NCBI RefSeq assembly: GCF_019455385.1
Contig: NZ_JACOFR010000011.1
Coordinates: forward strand, 124,001-188,000
DNA length: 64,000 bases
Direction of reading: 5' to 3'
Source: Bradyrhizobium sp. BR 10289
GTDB lineage: Bacteria; Pseudomonadota; Alphaproteobacteria; Rhizobiales; Xanthobacteraceae
Shown: positions 8,901 through 17,621 of the stretch, one piece after another
Layout of the letters: every line of letters starts with the position of its first letter
How positions within the stretch are numbered: position 1 is the stretch's first letter
Program-made: the position numbers and the translations under genes
The notes under the pieces: generated by a model
Databases searched by the model: none
What the model was told of the DNA's origin: nothing
Seen by the model: only the letters and a program-made list of their open reading frames with translations

Positions 8901-9438
8901 CCTCGTGACGGCGGGCGTGCAGACCGGCAACGCCGGCGGCGTCTTCCAGCACGCGGCGGCGCTGCTCGGGCTTGGCCTGGATGATCTCGCCGATCTTGCC
9001 CTGGTGGACGAGGGCGGGCGAGCGCGCGCCGGTCGCGGCATCCGCGAACAGGATCTGCACGTCGCGGGCGCGCACGTCGCGGCCGTTGATGCGATAGACC
9101 GAACCCGCCTCGCGCTCGATGCGGCGGGAGATCTCGAGAATCTGGCTGTCGTTCATCGCCGCAGGGGCGGTGCGATCGGCATTGTCGATCGTCATCGTCA
9201 CTTCGGCGTGGTTGCGCGCGGGACGGTTGCCCGAGCCGGCGAAGATCACCGCGTCCATGTCGGCGGCGCGCAAGCTCTTGTAGGAGGTTTCACCCATCGC
9301 CCAGCGCAGCGCTTCGACGAGATTCGACTTGCCGCAACCATTGGGTCCGACCACGCCGGTCAGGCCGGGCTCGATAACGAAGTCCGTGGGCTCAACGAAG
9401 GACTTGAAGCCGTGAAGGCGCAGGCGGGTGATTTTCAT
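5974..9438 (-). CDS. smc: Chromosome segregation protein SMC
   Basis: Condensin ATPase that compacts and organises the chromosome. The 1154-residue product has the full SMC plan: N-terminal Walker A (GPNGCGKSN about residue 32-40), a long coiled coil, a hinge (about residues 500-630), a second coiled coil, and a C-terminal head with the signature LSGGEQALTAMAL and Walker B ICVLDEVDAPLDD. The ATG at 9438 (MKITRLRLHGFKSF) fits the SMC family start better than the GTG two codons upstream. It lies 218 bp downstream of the DsbA-like gene on the same strand, with nothing recognisable in the gap. Partner genes scpA and scpB are not in this window. Confidence 0.97.
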   Translation of the reverse strand: MKITRLRLHGFKSFVEPTDFVIEPGLTGVVGPNGCGKSNLVEALRWAMGETSYKSLRAADMDAVIFAGSGNRPARNHAEVTMTIDNADRTAPAAMNDSQILEISRRIEREAGSVYRINGRDVRARDVQILFADAATGARSPALVHQGKIGEIIQAKPEQRRRVLEDAAGVAGLHARRHEAELRLKAAETNLTRVEDVIGQLSGQMEGLKKQARQAVRYREVAAKVRKAEATLFHLRWIGAHADVNESGQTHDLAVREMAERTQHQAEAARIQAIRAAEMPALRDAEARAAAGLQRLTNAREQLDREEERAKERVAELERRLAQFEGDISRAQQQTMDADVALQRLDTEDAELKEEIKSRVEKRSGVDERVAEAEAVLTETEQQFAELTTALADLTAKRNQLEANVRTHRDKLARLDQEIANVTAEEQKLAAETGGFGDLDELTAAVETAEQTLAASEAAAQASEAAHVAARQTLEASRSPLVEADKRVQRLDTEARTISKIVNGETKNLWPPIIDGITVDKGFEKAIGAALGDDLDAPIDPSAPMRWTNVGVTDGDPELPEGVTPLANHVQAPAELTRRLAQIGVVPRERGAELVSQLKTGQRLVSPEGDVWRWDGFVAAAHAPTGAARRLAERARLVDIENELEQARIDAQIKRQALENAESELQMAASTEGASREAMRAAQRELNVARERHAAAEREISRHAARKATLSEAHSRLAADRAEAEAAYEYAEAGISELPSSEDTETRLAAVRSDIENHRRMAAQVRAEAQALAREAELADRRVQAILAERTEWANRKESAASHIDTIQARIAELTIERSELENAPQVFAEKRSALITEIEYAENDRRMAADALATAEAAMAETDRVAKLTLEALSSSREATARAEERMESARRRLEDIEREIRDMLEVEPQAVAGLAEIEPGAELPPLHDIEEDLEKMRRDRERLGAVNLRAEEELREVETQHTGLVTERDDLVEAIKRLRQGIQSLNKEARERLLTSFEVVNNHFKRLFVELFGGGEAALHLIESDDPLEAGLEIIAKPPGKKPQTLSLLSGGEQALTAMALIFAVFLTNPSPICVLDEVDAPLDDHNVERYCNLLHEMTSSTDTRFIIITHNPITMARMNRLFGVTMAERGVSQLVSVSLSEAVDILDQNVA

Positions 9439-9656
9439 AAGCACGCATCTCTGTTGGCAGGCGCGAATCCCCCTGCCGGGACAATACCATGAAAGGCAAT
9501 GTCGCTATCCGGGGCGAGTCGCGCGAGGCGCCTCATGCGGCTGGACAATGGCCGCGGTGCGCCGCGAGGGCAACCGGCGAAAGCCGCTTTTCCCAAGGGA
9601 TTTATGCCGGGAAAGATACGGCTTTCGAGATGCTATTCAGGATCTTGACGCGCGAA

Positions 9657-10313
9657 TCAGCTCTTCAGCAGCGGATTGATCTTCTTGGCGAACTCCTCGA
9701 ACGAGGCCTCGCCCTTGATCTTCTCGCCGTTGATGAAGAACGTCGGCGTGGAATCGACCTTGAGAACGTCGCTGGCGTATTTCTGGTCGGCGGCGATCTT
9801 GTCGAGCAGCGCCTGGTCCTTCAGGCAGGCCTCGACCTGCTGCTGGGTGAGGCCGGCCTGCTTGCCGATCCGCGTCAGGGTCTCGGTGGTGTTCTTCATC
9901 ACCCAGTCGCTCTGCTGGCGGAACAGCATGTCGGTGACGGCGAAATATTTCGGCGCGTCGCCATTGGCGATGCAGCGCGACAGCATCGAGCCGGCGGCGG
10001 CTTTGATGTCGAGCGGGAACTCGCGGAAGATGTAACGGATCTTGCCGGTGTCGATGTATTCCTTCTTGAGCTTCGGGAACACCTGCTCGTTGAAGGCCGC
10101 ACAGTGCGGGCAGGTCATCGAGGCGAATTCGGTGATAGTGACGGCGGCATCGTTCGGGCCGAGCGCCATGTCGGGCAGCGACACCGGCTTGGCAACGTCG
10201 GCGGCGGATTGGGCGAAGGCCTCGGAAATGAACCGCAGCGGCGAGAGCCCGGCGAGCGCGGCAAGCCCGGTCAGCGACAGCATCGTGTTGAAGGCGCGGC
10301 GGGTGATGATCAA
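9657..10313 (-). CDS. DsbA-family periplasmic thiol oxidoreductase
   Basis: A 218-residue thioredoxin-fold protein of the DsbA/DsbG type. After an N-terminal export signal with twin arginines (ITRRAFN followed by a hydrophobic stretch ending near AFAQ) comes the active site FASMTCPHCAAF and the cis-Pro loop DSTPTFFING. It should act on protein disulfides in the periplasm. No ATG fits; TTG at 10313 is chosen because CGGGAG lies about 7 bases upstream and it places the arginines at positions 5-6 as in Tat signals. A TTG at 10346 is an alternative. It lies between dciA-like and smc on the same strand. Confidence 0.85.
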   Translation of the reverse strand: MIITRRAFNTMLSLTGLAALAGLSPLRFISEAFAQSAADVAKPVSLPDMALGPNDAAVTITEFASMTCPHCAAFNEQVFPKLKKEYIDTGKIRYIFREFPLDIKAAAGSMLSRCIANGDAPKYFAVTDMLFRQQSDWVMKNTTETLTRIGKQAGLTQQQVEACLKDQALLDKIAADQKYASDVLKVDSTPTFFINGEKIKGEASFEEFAKKINPLLKS

Positions 10314-10449
10314 GGTCGGCTCCCGAATTGGCGTGATCTCGCCCAAAGGCCTGTAGCGAGGTTCCCGGGCGGCCTGTCGCTAGCTTGAAACGTGGTTTGA
10401 GGCAATGGCGCGCGGTGGGGACGGGTCCAGATTGGCCGCAAAATGAGGC

Positions 10450-10947
10450 TCAATTTCGCTTGATGGCGGCCCCAAGCCGCGCCAGCGCCGCCTTCAGTTC
10501 ATCATCCTGGATGTCGCCCAGGCTCTCCGCCACCTTGGCGACAGCCTTCGGGTCCGGCGGGCCCGGCCGCTTCCGGGCGCGGGGCCGCGACAGGGGGGCC
10601 TGGCGGAAGGCGAGCTTGCCGACCGCGCTCCAGCCAAAGAAGCGGTTAACCCGTTCCAGGATCACGTCGGCGGAGTGCTGGATCTCCAGCGCCATGGGAC
10701 CTTCGACCCGCAGCACCAGCGTCGCCGGCTCCTGCGGCTGGCCCTCGACCGGGCGCGGCCATTGCATCTTGAGCGGCTCGGCATGGGCCGCGATCTCGGG
10801 CCCCGCAATCTGCGCCCACCGCGTCACCAACTCGCGCGCCGCAAACCCCTGCTTGGCGTAGGCCTCGGCAAAGACGTCGTCGAGCAGGATCGACAGCGGC
10901 TTGGCGCTGATCGGACCAAGTTTGAAGATGGGGCCGAATTTGGACAT
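10450..10947 (-). CDS. dciA: DciA-like protein (DUF721)
   Basis: A 165-residue DUF721 protein. The conserved domain covers roughly residues 15-120 with the typical pattern WAQIAGPEIAAHAEPLKM and LVLRVEGPMALEIQH; the C-terminal 50 residues are basic and Pro/Arg-rich, then acidic. DciA is the loader/assistant of the replicative helicase in bacteria that lack DnaC; the name is carried over from family membership and not proven for this branch. It is divergent from mutY with a 106-bp shared upstream region that contains a small palindrome. Confidence 0.7.
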   Translation of the reverse strand: MSKFGPIFKLGPISAKPLSILLDDVFAEAYAKQGFAARELVTRWAQIAGPEIAAHAEPLKMQWPRPVEGQPQEPATLVLRVEGPMALEIQHSADVILERVNRFFGWSAVGKLAFRQAPLSRPRARKRPGPPDPKAVAKVAESLGDIQDDELKAALARLGAAIKRN

Positions 10948-10991
10948 GGGCCCTTATAGCACTTCGGAGCGATCCACGAAGAAAGACGTGG

Positions 10992-11014
10992 ATGCCCGCG
11001 ACGAACGCGGGCAT
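10992..11014. repeat. Short palindrome within dciA-mutY promoter region
   Basis: ATGCCCGCG at 10992-11000 pairs with CGCGGGCAT at 11006-11014, flanked by partial GATCCAC/GTGGATG pairing. It resembles half of the larger repeat at 59185-59270 and is best read as a repeat remnant, not an operator. Confidence 0.5.
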
Positions 11015-11053
11015 GACGTGGAGGGATCTGCGCGACATCGTTACAGTGAAAGC

Positions 11054-12151
11054 ATGAGCCCCAAATCCGCGCTGAAGGCGAAATCGGAACCTGGTCAGGC
11101 GGAGACCTCGCCGCGGCCGATCGCGCTCCTCCAATGGTACGACCGCCACCGTCGCCGGCTGCCTTGGCGTGCCGCGCCCGGCGAGGCCTCGGATCCCTAC
11201 CGGGTCTGGCTGTCGGAGATCATGCTCCAGCAGACCACGGTGAAGGCGGTCGGGCCTTATTTCGAGAAATTCGTCGCGCGCTGGCCCGATGTCACGGCGC
11301 TGGGAAATGCCTCGCAGGACGACGTGCTGCGGATGTGGGCCGGCCTCGGCTATTACTCGCGGGCGCGCAACCTCCATGCCTGTGCGGTTGCGGTGACGCG
11401 CGAGCATGGCGGCGTGTTTCCTGACACGGAGGAAGGGCTGCGCGCGCTGCCGGGGATCGGTCCCTATACCGCGGCGGCGATCGCGGCGATTGCGTTCGAC
11501 CGTCACACCATGCCGGTCGACGGCAATATCGAGCGCGTCGTGTCGCGGCTCTTTGCCGTCGAGGACGAGCTGCCGCAGGCCAAGCCGCTGATCCAGCAAT
11601 TGGCGGCGACGCTGCTCGCGAATACGCGCGCCGGCGACAGCGCGCAGGCGCTTATGGATTTGGGCGCCTCGATCTGCACGCCGAAGAAGCCGGCGTGCGC
11701 GCTGTGCCCATTCAGCGAGGATTGCACGGCGCGCGCGCAGGGCACGCAGGAGACCTTTCCGCGCAAGGCGCCGAAAAAAAGCGGGACGCTGCGGCGTGGC
11801 GCCGCCTTCGTCATCACGCGCGGCGACGAACTGCTGGTCCGCTCGCGGCCGGAGAAAGGCCTGCTCGGTGGCATGACCGAAGTGCCCGGCTCGGACTGGC
11901 TGGCCGGGCAAGACGATGCGGCAGCAAAACAGCAGGCACCTGACTTGAAGGGGCTGTCGCGCTGGCAGCGGAAGGTCGGCGTCGTCACCCACGTCTTCAC
12001 GCATTTCCCGCTGGAACTCGTGGTCTACACGGCGAAGGCGCAATCCCGCACGCGCGCGCCTGAGGGCATGCGCTGGGTGGCGATCGCGACGCTGGCCGAC
12101 GAAGCGCTGCCCAATGTCATGCGCAAGGTGATCGCGCACGCGCTGGACTAG
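11054..12151 (+). CDS. mutY: A/G-specific adenine DNA glycosylase MutY
   Basis: Removes adenine mispaired with 8-oxoguanine. The 365-residue product shows the catalytic region WLSEIMLQQTTVKAV, the helix-hairpin-helix LPGIGPYTAAAI with the catalytic Asp in MPVDGNIERV, and the 4Fe-4S cysteine set (C-x6-C-x2-C-x5-C in ICTPKKPACALCPFSEDC). The C-terminal Nudix-like domain that reads 8-oxoG follows (about residues 235-360). The ATG at 11054 is preferred because the frame upstream of it runs into the divergent dciA region. It converges with the diguanylate cyclase gene, 5 bp apart. Confidence 0.95.
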   Translation: MSPKSALKAKSEPGQAETSPRPIALLQWYDRHRRRLPWRAAPGEASDPYRVWLSEIMLQQTTVKAVGPYFEKFVARWPDVTALGNASQDDVLRMWAGLGYYSRARNLHACAVAVTREHGGVFPDTEEGLRALPGIGPYTAAAIAAIAFDRHTMPVDGNIERVVSRLFAVEDELPQAKPLIQQLAATLLANTRAGDSAQALMDLGASICTPKKPACALCPFSEDCTARAQGTQETFPRKAPKKSGTLRRGAAFVITRGDELLVRSRPEKGLLGGMTEVPGSDWLAGQDDAAAKQQAPDLKGLSRWQRKVGVVTHVFTHFPLELVVYTAKAQSRTRAPEGMRWVAIATLADEALPNVMRKVIAHALD

Positions 12152-12156
12152 CAATC

Positions 12157-13902
12157 TCAAGCGGCGCGCGCCGCGCGCTCGTCCTCCGCCGGCATCAGGA
12201 AGGTGCGGTTGCGGCCGGTCTTCTTGGCGACATAGAGGCCCTGGTCGGCGCGCTCGATCACGTCCTGCACGTCGCGATCGCTCTCGTCGAACAGCGCGAG
12301 GCCAACCGAGACGGTCAGGGGGATGATGACATTGCCATGACGCACCGTCGCACTCTCGATCGCAGTCCGGATTCGATCGGCGAGCAGCACGGCGGTCTCC
12401 TGGTCGATCTCGCGCAGCAGCACCACGAACTCCTCGCCGCCGAAACGGGCCGCCTTGTCGGTGGTCCGGATCGACTGGCTGACGATCTCGGCGACGCGCT
12501 TGATGGCGTCGTCGCCGGCGGCATGGCCATGGGTGTCGTTGATCTTCTTGAAATGGTCGATGTCGATCATCAGCGTCGCCATGTTGCGCTTGTAGCGGCG
12601 GCAGTAGGCGACGGCGTCGTCGGCGACGGTCAGGAACGAGCGGCGGTTCATCAGGCCGGTCATGAAATCGGTGTCGGCGAGCTGACGCAGCTTCAGCATG
12701 TCTTCCTGGAGCTGCATCGCGTTTTCGGTGGCGCGCAGCTCGGCTTCCTTGGTGCGTTCCTCGGCCAGGCCGATGCGACGCAGCAGCGAGCGCAGCGCGC
12801 GCGACAGCTGCACCACCTCGGCCGAGCCGCTCTGCCGCGCCAGCATGGTCGGGCCGTGGGCGCGGCCGATGCGGTCCGCTTCGCGTGTGATGGCGACGAT
12901 CGGCGCGGCGATCCGGCGCGAGACCAGCACGGCCAGCGACAGCGCGATCAGCGCGGTCGCGGCGCCGATCGCCAGGATCGTTTTTGCCGAGGCGATCGCG
13001 GCCTTGAGCGCCACGCTCGCCGGCTGGCTCGCGGTGACGATCCAGTTCAGGCCCTGATAGTCGCGGAAGCCGTTGCCGACATGGAACGCGGTCAGCATCT
13101 GCTGCCCGTCCCTGGTTTCGCGGAAGGTACCATCGCCGGCTTTCAGGATATCGGCGAGCTCGTCGCCGGCATAGCGGATGGTTTCCTTCTGCGGCCCGAC
13201 CAGGACCATGCCGCCCTTGCTGATGATCGAGAGCGTTGCATCGGCGTTGCCGTCACGAGCTTCGGCGTCCTTGATCAGGCTGGTCGCCCAATTCCAGTCC
13301 AGATGTCCGCCGAGCACGCCGAGCAGCTTGCCCGAGGCGTCGCGCACCGGAACGGCGATGTCGACGAAGCGATACGGTTCGTTGTTGGCGCGTTGCGTCA
13401 GCAGCGAGGCGAGCAGGAGAGCCTCGTGCACGTCGCCGACGGCGACCCGCTCGAGACCTTGCTTGAACCAGGGGCGCGCCGCCACGGACTTGCCTTGCAG
13501 CAGGCCGCCGGTCGACGCAACGACGTTGCCGTCGACATCGGCGAAACCGATCCAGGCGAAATCGAAGGAATGCTGGAGCGCCTCGAGCGAGCTGCGCAAC
13601 GCCGCCGGATCGCCCTGCCAGAGCTGCTCCATCGGTTGCAGCCCAGCAAACAGCATCATCTCCTGCCGCCGCGTCGCCATGAAGCGGTCGAGCCGGCCAG
13701 ACACCATCGCCGCGGTCCCGGCGAGGTTGTTCTCGATGAGCGTCGAGGTGTTTCTGTAGCTGATGAGCGCGGCGCCAGCCGCCAGCGTGCCCACCAGCAC
13801 GATGGACATGGCGGCGACCGCCGCGGCGATCTGCGTTCTTACCGTCAGATGATCTTCGATTGCGTGCAGGCGGTTGACCGCACGCTGCAAGAGGGCTCGC
13901 AT
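12157..13902 (-). CDS. Membrane diguanylate cyclase with periplasmic sensor (dCache-like) and HAMP
   Basis: Makes c-di-GMP from two GTP in response to a signal outside the membrane. Of 581 residues, about 20-45 form the first membrane segment, 50-290 a periplasmic Cache-type sensor, 295-320 the second segment, then a HAMP-like linker with coiled coil and the catalytic domain. The active site is GGEEF (488-492), a functional variant of GGDEF, and RTTD lies five residues upstream as a product-inhibition I-site. ATG at 13902 has CCGGAG 6 bases upstream; a GTG at 13920 is the alternative. No EAL domain is present. Confidence 0.92.
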   Translation of the reverse strand: MRALLQRAVNRLHAIEDHLTVRTQIAAAVAAMSIVLVGTLAAGAALISYRNTSTLIENNLAGTAAMVSGRLDRFMATRRQEMMLFAGLQPMEQLWQGDPAALRSSLEALQHSFDFAWIGFADVDGNVVASTGGLLQGKSVAARPWFKQGLERVAVGDVHEALLLASLLTQRANNEPYRFVDIAVPVRDASGKLLGVLGGHLDWNWATSLIKDAEARDGNADATLSIISKGGMVLVGPQKETIRYAGDELADILKAGDGTFRETRDGQQMLTAFHVGNGFRDYQGLNWIVTASQPASVALKAAIASAKTILAIGAATALIALSLAVLVSRRIAAPIVAITREADRIGRAHGPTMLARQSGSAEVVQLSRALRSLLRRIGLAEERTKEAELRATENAMQLQEDMLKLRQLADTDFMTGLMNRRSFLTVADDAVAYCRRYKRNMATLMIDIDHFKKINDTHGHAAGDDAIKRVAEIVSQSIRTTDKAARFGGEEFVVLLREIDQETAVLLADRIRTAIESATVRHGNVIIPLTVSVGLALFDESDRDVQDVIERADQGLYVAKKTGRNRTFLMPAEDERAARAA

Positions 13903-14151
13903 GGAAGGCTCCGGTGTCACCGTCGCTCATGCCATGTGGTAACTTCCAACCGCTTACCGGCCGATTGCCCAATTGGATCGTATTGAATCGGTCGTGAAGA
14001 CGGATGGTTGAACCAGGCTTAACGGCTGCCTCAGATCGACAAAATCGCGAAGATTTTTCGGGTTCGCCTTGTGGCTGTGGCCCCGCAGAGGGGCTGCTGA
14101 CACGAGGCTGTCAGCAGGCGAGCGGTAGCAAGAACCAAACGGAGGCTCCCC

Positions 14152-14571
14152 ATGGTCAAGACCGCGCTCGACGACTTCAAGAGGCCGCCCTGCGCCGAGC
14201 TGCTCGGCTGGCGCCTGCTCGATGCCCGCCCCGAGCAGGGCTGGATCAGGCTCGGCTTCGCAGGCAAGCCGGAGTTCTGCAATCCCGCCGGCTTCATCCA
14301 GGGCGGCATGCTCTCGGCCATGCTCGACGACACCATGGGTCCGGCGGTGCTGGTGATGAGCGAGGGCCGGCTCTACACCACGACCATCAGCATGACGGTG
14401 AATTTCCTCAGCCCCGCCAAGCCTGGCCCGATCATTGGCGAGGCGAAGGTCACGCAGCTCGGCAAGACCATCGCATTCGTCGAGGCCAAGCTGATGGCGG
14501 AGGACGGCACGGTGCTCGCGACGGCCAGTGCGAGCGAGCGGCTGCTGGAAGCGGCGCGGGTGGTGAAGTAA
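14152..14571 (+). CDS. PaaI-type hotdog thioesterase
   Basis: A 139-residue single hotdog-fold protein of the PaaI/YdiI group, which hydrolyses acyl- or aryl-CoA thioesters. The catalytic-helix motif is NPAGFIQGGMLSAMLDDTMG (residues 44-63), followed by TTTISMTVNFLSPAKPG typical of the family. CGGAGG lies 6 bases before the ATG. It has its own promoter region of about 230 bp shared with the divergent diguanylate cyclase; in that gap I see no clear regulatory motif. Substrate cannot be told from sequence. Confidence 0.85.
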   Translation: MVKTALDDFKRPPCAELLGWRLLDARPEQGWIRLGFAGKPEFCNPAGFIQGGMLSAMLDDTMGPAVLVMSEGRLYTTTISMTVNFLSPAKPGPIIGEAKVTQLGKTIAFVEAKLMAEDGTVLATASASERLLEAARVVK

Positions 14572-14583
14572 GGCGGGCACCGG

Positions 14584-14751
14584 CCTCTCGCTCCCTCGCC
14601 CCGTTCTTACGGGGCCGAGACGAGCTTCGCTCGCGCTGAGAGGGGCGGGGTGAGGGGCTTCTCTCCGCGCATACGATGATCGTGAAACCTGTACCCCCTC
14701 GCCCGGATCGCAAGACCGACCCGACCTCTCCCCGCAAGCGAGGCGAGGTGA
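14584..14751. repeat. Palindromic intergenic repeat, related to 1021-1183
   Basis: Contains CTCGCCCCGTTCTTACGGGGCCGAG-type hairpin sequence, GGGGTGAGGGG and facing CCCCTCGCCCGGATCG, and CGACCTCTCCCCGC...GCGAGGCGAGGTG at the right end. The order of elements matches the repeat at 1021-1183 but is less perfect. It fills most of the space between the thioesterase and monooxygenase 3' ends, which converge. Confidence 0.6.
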
Positions 14752-14783
14752 AGTGGAGCCTGCGGCTCGGTGATCAGCTAAAC

Positions 14784-16061
14784 TCACACCCTTGCCCGCG
14801 CGTTCTTGCTGACGATCGGCGGCTTCGCGTTCAGCGCCTCGACCTGGAATCCCGCAACGCGCTTGTAGTTTGCCGCGATGTCTTCCAGCTCTCTCTGCGA
14901 CAGCACATCCGTCACCAGCTTGTAGCCGTCAGGGGCGCGCTCCTCGACCAGCTGCATCACCTGCTCGGGACCGTTCTTGCGGTTGAGCAGGACGAGGTCG
15001 GTGGTCGCGGGCCGCCGCTCGGCCTCATAGGCGGCCAGCGCGGCCTGCGTCGGGCCATGCGCCAGGATCTCGCGCGTGATGGTGCGGGCATCGAGGATCG
15101 CCTGCGAAGCGCCGTTGGAGCCGATCGGGTACATCGGATGCGCGGCATCGCCCATCAGCGTGACCTTGCCGAAGGTCCATTGCGCCACCGGATCGCGGTC
15201 GACCAGCGGATATTCATAGGCGTGCGGGCAGTTCCTGATCAGGCCGGGCACGTCGAGCCAGTCGAACTGCCAGCTCTCGAACCAGGGCAGAAACTCTTCC
15301 AGCCGCGCGGTGCGGTTATAGTCCTCGCGACGCCACTGATAGGTCGGCGGCATGTGGCGCTCGGCGACCCAGTTGATGAGGTGGTTGCCGGACGCATCCG
15401 GCTCCTTCGAAATGGGATAGCAGACGAATTTCAGGATCTCGTGGCCGGCCATGATCATGGTGCGGCCGGTGAGGAAGGCTTTTGCCGGCGTCACGCCGCG
15501 CCAGAGGATGCGGCCGTTCCAGATCGGCGGTCCCTCGTTCGGGTAGAGCTTTTCCCGCGCGGCGGAATGGATTCCGTCGGCGGCGATCAGGATCGCGCCG
15601 TCGTAAGTCCCTACGGCCTTGCCGGTGGCCTTGTCGATGAAGTCAGCGCGGATGCCGCTCGCCGTCTCGGTCCAGCCGGTCAGATGATGGCTGGTCAGGA
15701 TGTTGTCGCGGCCGAGCCGCTCGATCGCGGTGTCGAGCAGGATCTGCTGCAGCGTGCCGCGATGGATCGAGAATTGCGGCCATTTGTAGCCGGCCTCCAG
15801 CCCGCGCGGCTCGCTCCAGATCGGCTTGCCGTGCTTGGAGAAATAGGCGAGCTCGCGCGTGCGCACGCCGCTGGCGTCGAGCTTGTCCATCAGCCCGAGC
15901 TCGATCAGCTCGCGCACCGCATGCGGCAGCACGTTGATGCCGACGCCGAGCGGCTTCAGCTCCGCGACGCTCTCGAACACTTTCACGGGCACGCCGATTT
16001 GATTCAGGCTGAGCGCAAGCGTCAGCCCGCCAATACCGCCGCCCGCAATAAGAACCGTCAT
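14784..16061 (-). CDS. FAD-dependent aromatic-ring monooxygenase (salicylate hydroxylase-like)
   Basis: A 425-residue group A flavoprotein monooxygenase using NAD(P)H and oxygen to hydroxylate a substrate that is probably aromatic. It has the dinucleotide motif VLIAGGGIGGLTLAL at residues 3-17, a DG-type motif (AILIAADGIHS near residue 160), and the FAD-ribityl motif VTLMGDAAHPMYPIGSNGASQAI near residue 300-322. GGAGGGAGC precedes the ATG. It is divergent from an XRE regulator that leads a SnoaL-like gene and a GST, which suggests a small catabolic or detoxifying locus. The specific substrate is unknown. Confidence 0.85.
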   Translation of the reverse strand: MTVLIAGGGIGGLTLALSLNQIGVPVKVFESVAELKPLGVGINVLPHAVRELIELGLMDKLDASGVRTRELAYFSKHGKPIWSEPRGLEAGYKWPQFSIHRGTLQQILLDTAIERLGRDNILTSHHLTGWTETASGIRADFIDKATGKAVGTYDGAILIAADGIHSAAREKLYPNEGPPIWNGRILWRGVTPAKAFLTGRTMIMAGHEILKFVCYPISKEPDASGNHLINWVAERHMPPTYQWRREDYNRTARLEEFLPWFESWQFDWLDVPGLIRNCPHAYEYPLVDRDPVAQWTFGKVTLMGDAAHPMYPIGSNGASQAILDARTITREILAHGPTQAALAAYEAERRPATTDLVLLNRKNGPEQVMQLVEERAPDGYKLVTDVLSQRELEDIAANYKRVAGFQVEALNAKPPIVSKNARARV

Positions 16062-16220
16062 GCTCGCTCCCTCCTACTTTCCGGGCGTCATGACATGGAG
16101 GCGCACAGGGGGCAACTGCGAAGGCGCCGGCGTTCCCGGCGCTGTCGCAGGGGTTTGTCGGATCGTCACTTACATCGGAGGTAATTGCCCTCCTGATGCG
16201 ATGGTCTAGATTGCCGCCCC

Positions 16221-17081
16221 ATGAGCGAGCCGCAGCATCATTCGCAGGACGTCGTCACGGGCCAGTTCAGCCGCCTGCTGAAGCACTGGCGGAACGTGCG
16301 CCGCCTGACCCAGATCGAGCTGGCGACCGATGCCAACGTCTCTGCGAGGCACCTGTGCTTCCTGGAGACTGGGCGGTCGCAGCCGAGCCGGGAGATGGTG
16401 CAGCTTCTCGGCAGTGCGCTCGACCTGCCGCTGGAGGAGCGGAATGCGTTGCATGTCGCGGCGGGCTTCGTGCCGCCCTATGGCGACAAGGGGCTGGCGG
16501 CGGACAATCTGCAGCCGGTGCGGCACGCGTTGGAATTCATGCTGCGGCAGCAGGAGCCGTATCCGGGCATCGTGATCGACGGACGCTGGGACGTGCGCAT
16601 GCGCAATCAGGCCTCGGTGCGCCTGCTGAGACCCTTCCGGGATTCATACCGGATGGATGCCCGTGTTGCCGATAACGCCATGCATGTGGTTTTTCATCCG
16701 GGCGGCCTGCGGCAGTTCATGCTCAACTGGGCCGAATTCGCCGGCCAGTTGATCCAGATCCTGCATCGCGACGCCGCTCAAGGCAGTCGCGCAGCCGCGC
16801 GACTGCTCGACGAGATCATGGTCTATCCCGGCCTGCCTTCCGAATGGCGGCTCCCCGGCCATACGGCGTCGTCGCCGGTCATGACGATGCAACTCGCCAA
16901 GGGCGACTATCGTCTCGCGTTCTTTTCCACCTTCACGACGCTGGCGATGCCGACCGACGCGGTGTTGCAGCAGATCAAGCTCGAATGCTTCTTTCCGGCC
17001 GACGATGTCACGGCCGCAAAGGCGCGCGAATTGGCGGCTTCACCAAGCGAAGGAGACGGACATGCAGTCAGCCACGAATAG
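16221..17081 (+). CDS. XRE-family regulator with MmyB-like ligand domain
   Basis: A 286-residue transcription factor: helix-turn-helix at about residues 15-70 (LKHWRNVRRLTQIELA...ARHLCFLETGRSQPSREM) and an MmyB-type C-terminal domain, a PAS-like fold thought to bind a small ligand (family knowledge). It is transcribed divergently from the FAD monooxygenase and overlaps the next gene by 20 bp, so it heads an operon with the SnoaL-like protein and probably the GST. No ribosome-binding site is evident. A TTAC...GTAA inverted pair at about 16168-16184 in the divergent region is a possible but weak operator. Confidence 0.85.
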   Translation: MSEPQHHSQDVVTGQFSRLLKHWRNVRRLTQIELATDANVSARHLCFLETGRSQPSREMVQLLGSALDLPLEERNALHVAAGFVPPYGDKGLAADNLQPVRHALEFMLRQQEPYPGIVIDGRWDVRMRNQASVRLLRPFRDSYRMDARVADNAMHVVFHPGGLRQFMLNWAEFAGQLIQILHRDAAQGSRAAARLLDEIMVYPGLPSEWRLPGHTASSPVMTMQLAKGDYRLAFFSTFTTLAMPTDAVLQQIKLECFFPADDVTAAKARELAASPSEGDGHAVSHE

Positions 17082-17538
17082 TCTACGCGCGGCGGAAACG
17101 ATCGACCAATTGCGCGCCGTGAACGCCCGCTTCATCCACAATTTCGTCACGCGCGATGTCGCCTCGCACGATGCGCTCCTGCATCCGGACTTCAGCAACA
17201 TCACGCCCACCGGGCAGCGATGGGATCGCGCGACATATCTGACTTATTGGGCCACCGCGTTCGACCCAAAAGTCATCATCTATTGGGATGTTCGCGATGA
17301 GCTCATTACCGTCCTCGGCGACGTCGCGCTGGTGCGTTCGACCAACAAGCACGTCCGCCGCCGCGACGGCAAGGACGTCACCGGCATGACCACGTACACG
17401 GATACGTACCTGTTCGAGAATGGTGCGTGGAAGTGCATCCAGGCCCAGCTTACGGCCGTGGCGCCCGAGTTCTATCCGGCTGATGACACCATCGTGAGCG
17501 TCTACATCGAGGGGAAGCTTCAGCCGCGGCGGGCTTGA
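17062..17538 (+). CDS. SnoaL/NTF2-like fold protein (DUF4440 type)
   Basis: A 158-residue cone-fold protein resembling the DUF4440/SnoaL-like group. Characteristic are the N-terminal helix (IDQLRAVNARFIHNFVTRDV), the DALLHPDFSNITPTGQ strand-loop, and the VRDELITVLGDVALVRS plus TYTDTYLFENGAWKCIQAQ sheet. Members are small enzymes or ligand binders; no catalytic residues can be assigned. The ATG at 17062, 6 bases after AGGAGAC, lies inside the end of the regulator gene, a strong sign of translational coupling. Confidence 0.7.
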   Translation: MQSATNSLRAAETIDQLRAVNARFIHNFVTRDVASHDALLHPDFSNITPTGQRWDRATYLTYWATAFDPKVIIYWDVRDELITVLGDVALVRSTNKHVRRRDGKDVTGMTTYTDTYLFENGAWKCIQAQLTAVAPEFYPADDTIVSVYIEGKLQPRRA

Positions 17539-17621
17539 TGGAAACGAAGGCTGTCCGTCCCCTCAGGGGTGGACGGCGGATGGACATACCGTTAATTTCC
17601 AGTTTTCCCATGAGGTCCGAC

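Noticed and set aside
16168..16196. Possible operator between the monooxygenase and XRE genes (TTAC...GTAA and CATC-GGAGG/CCTCC-TGATG)
   Set aside because: Arms are only 4-5 bp or interrupted; not separable from chance without comparison.
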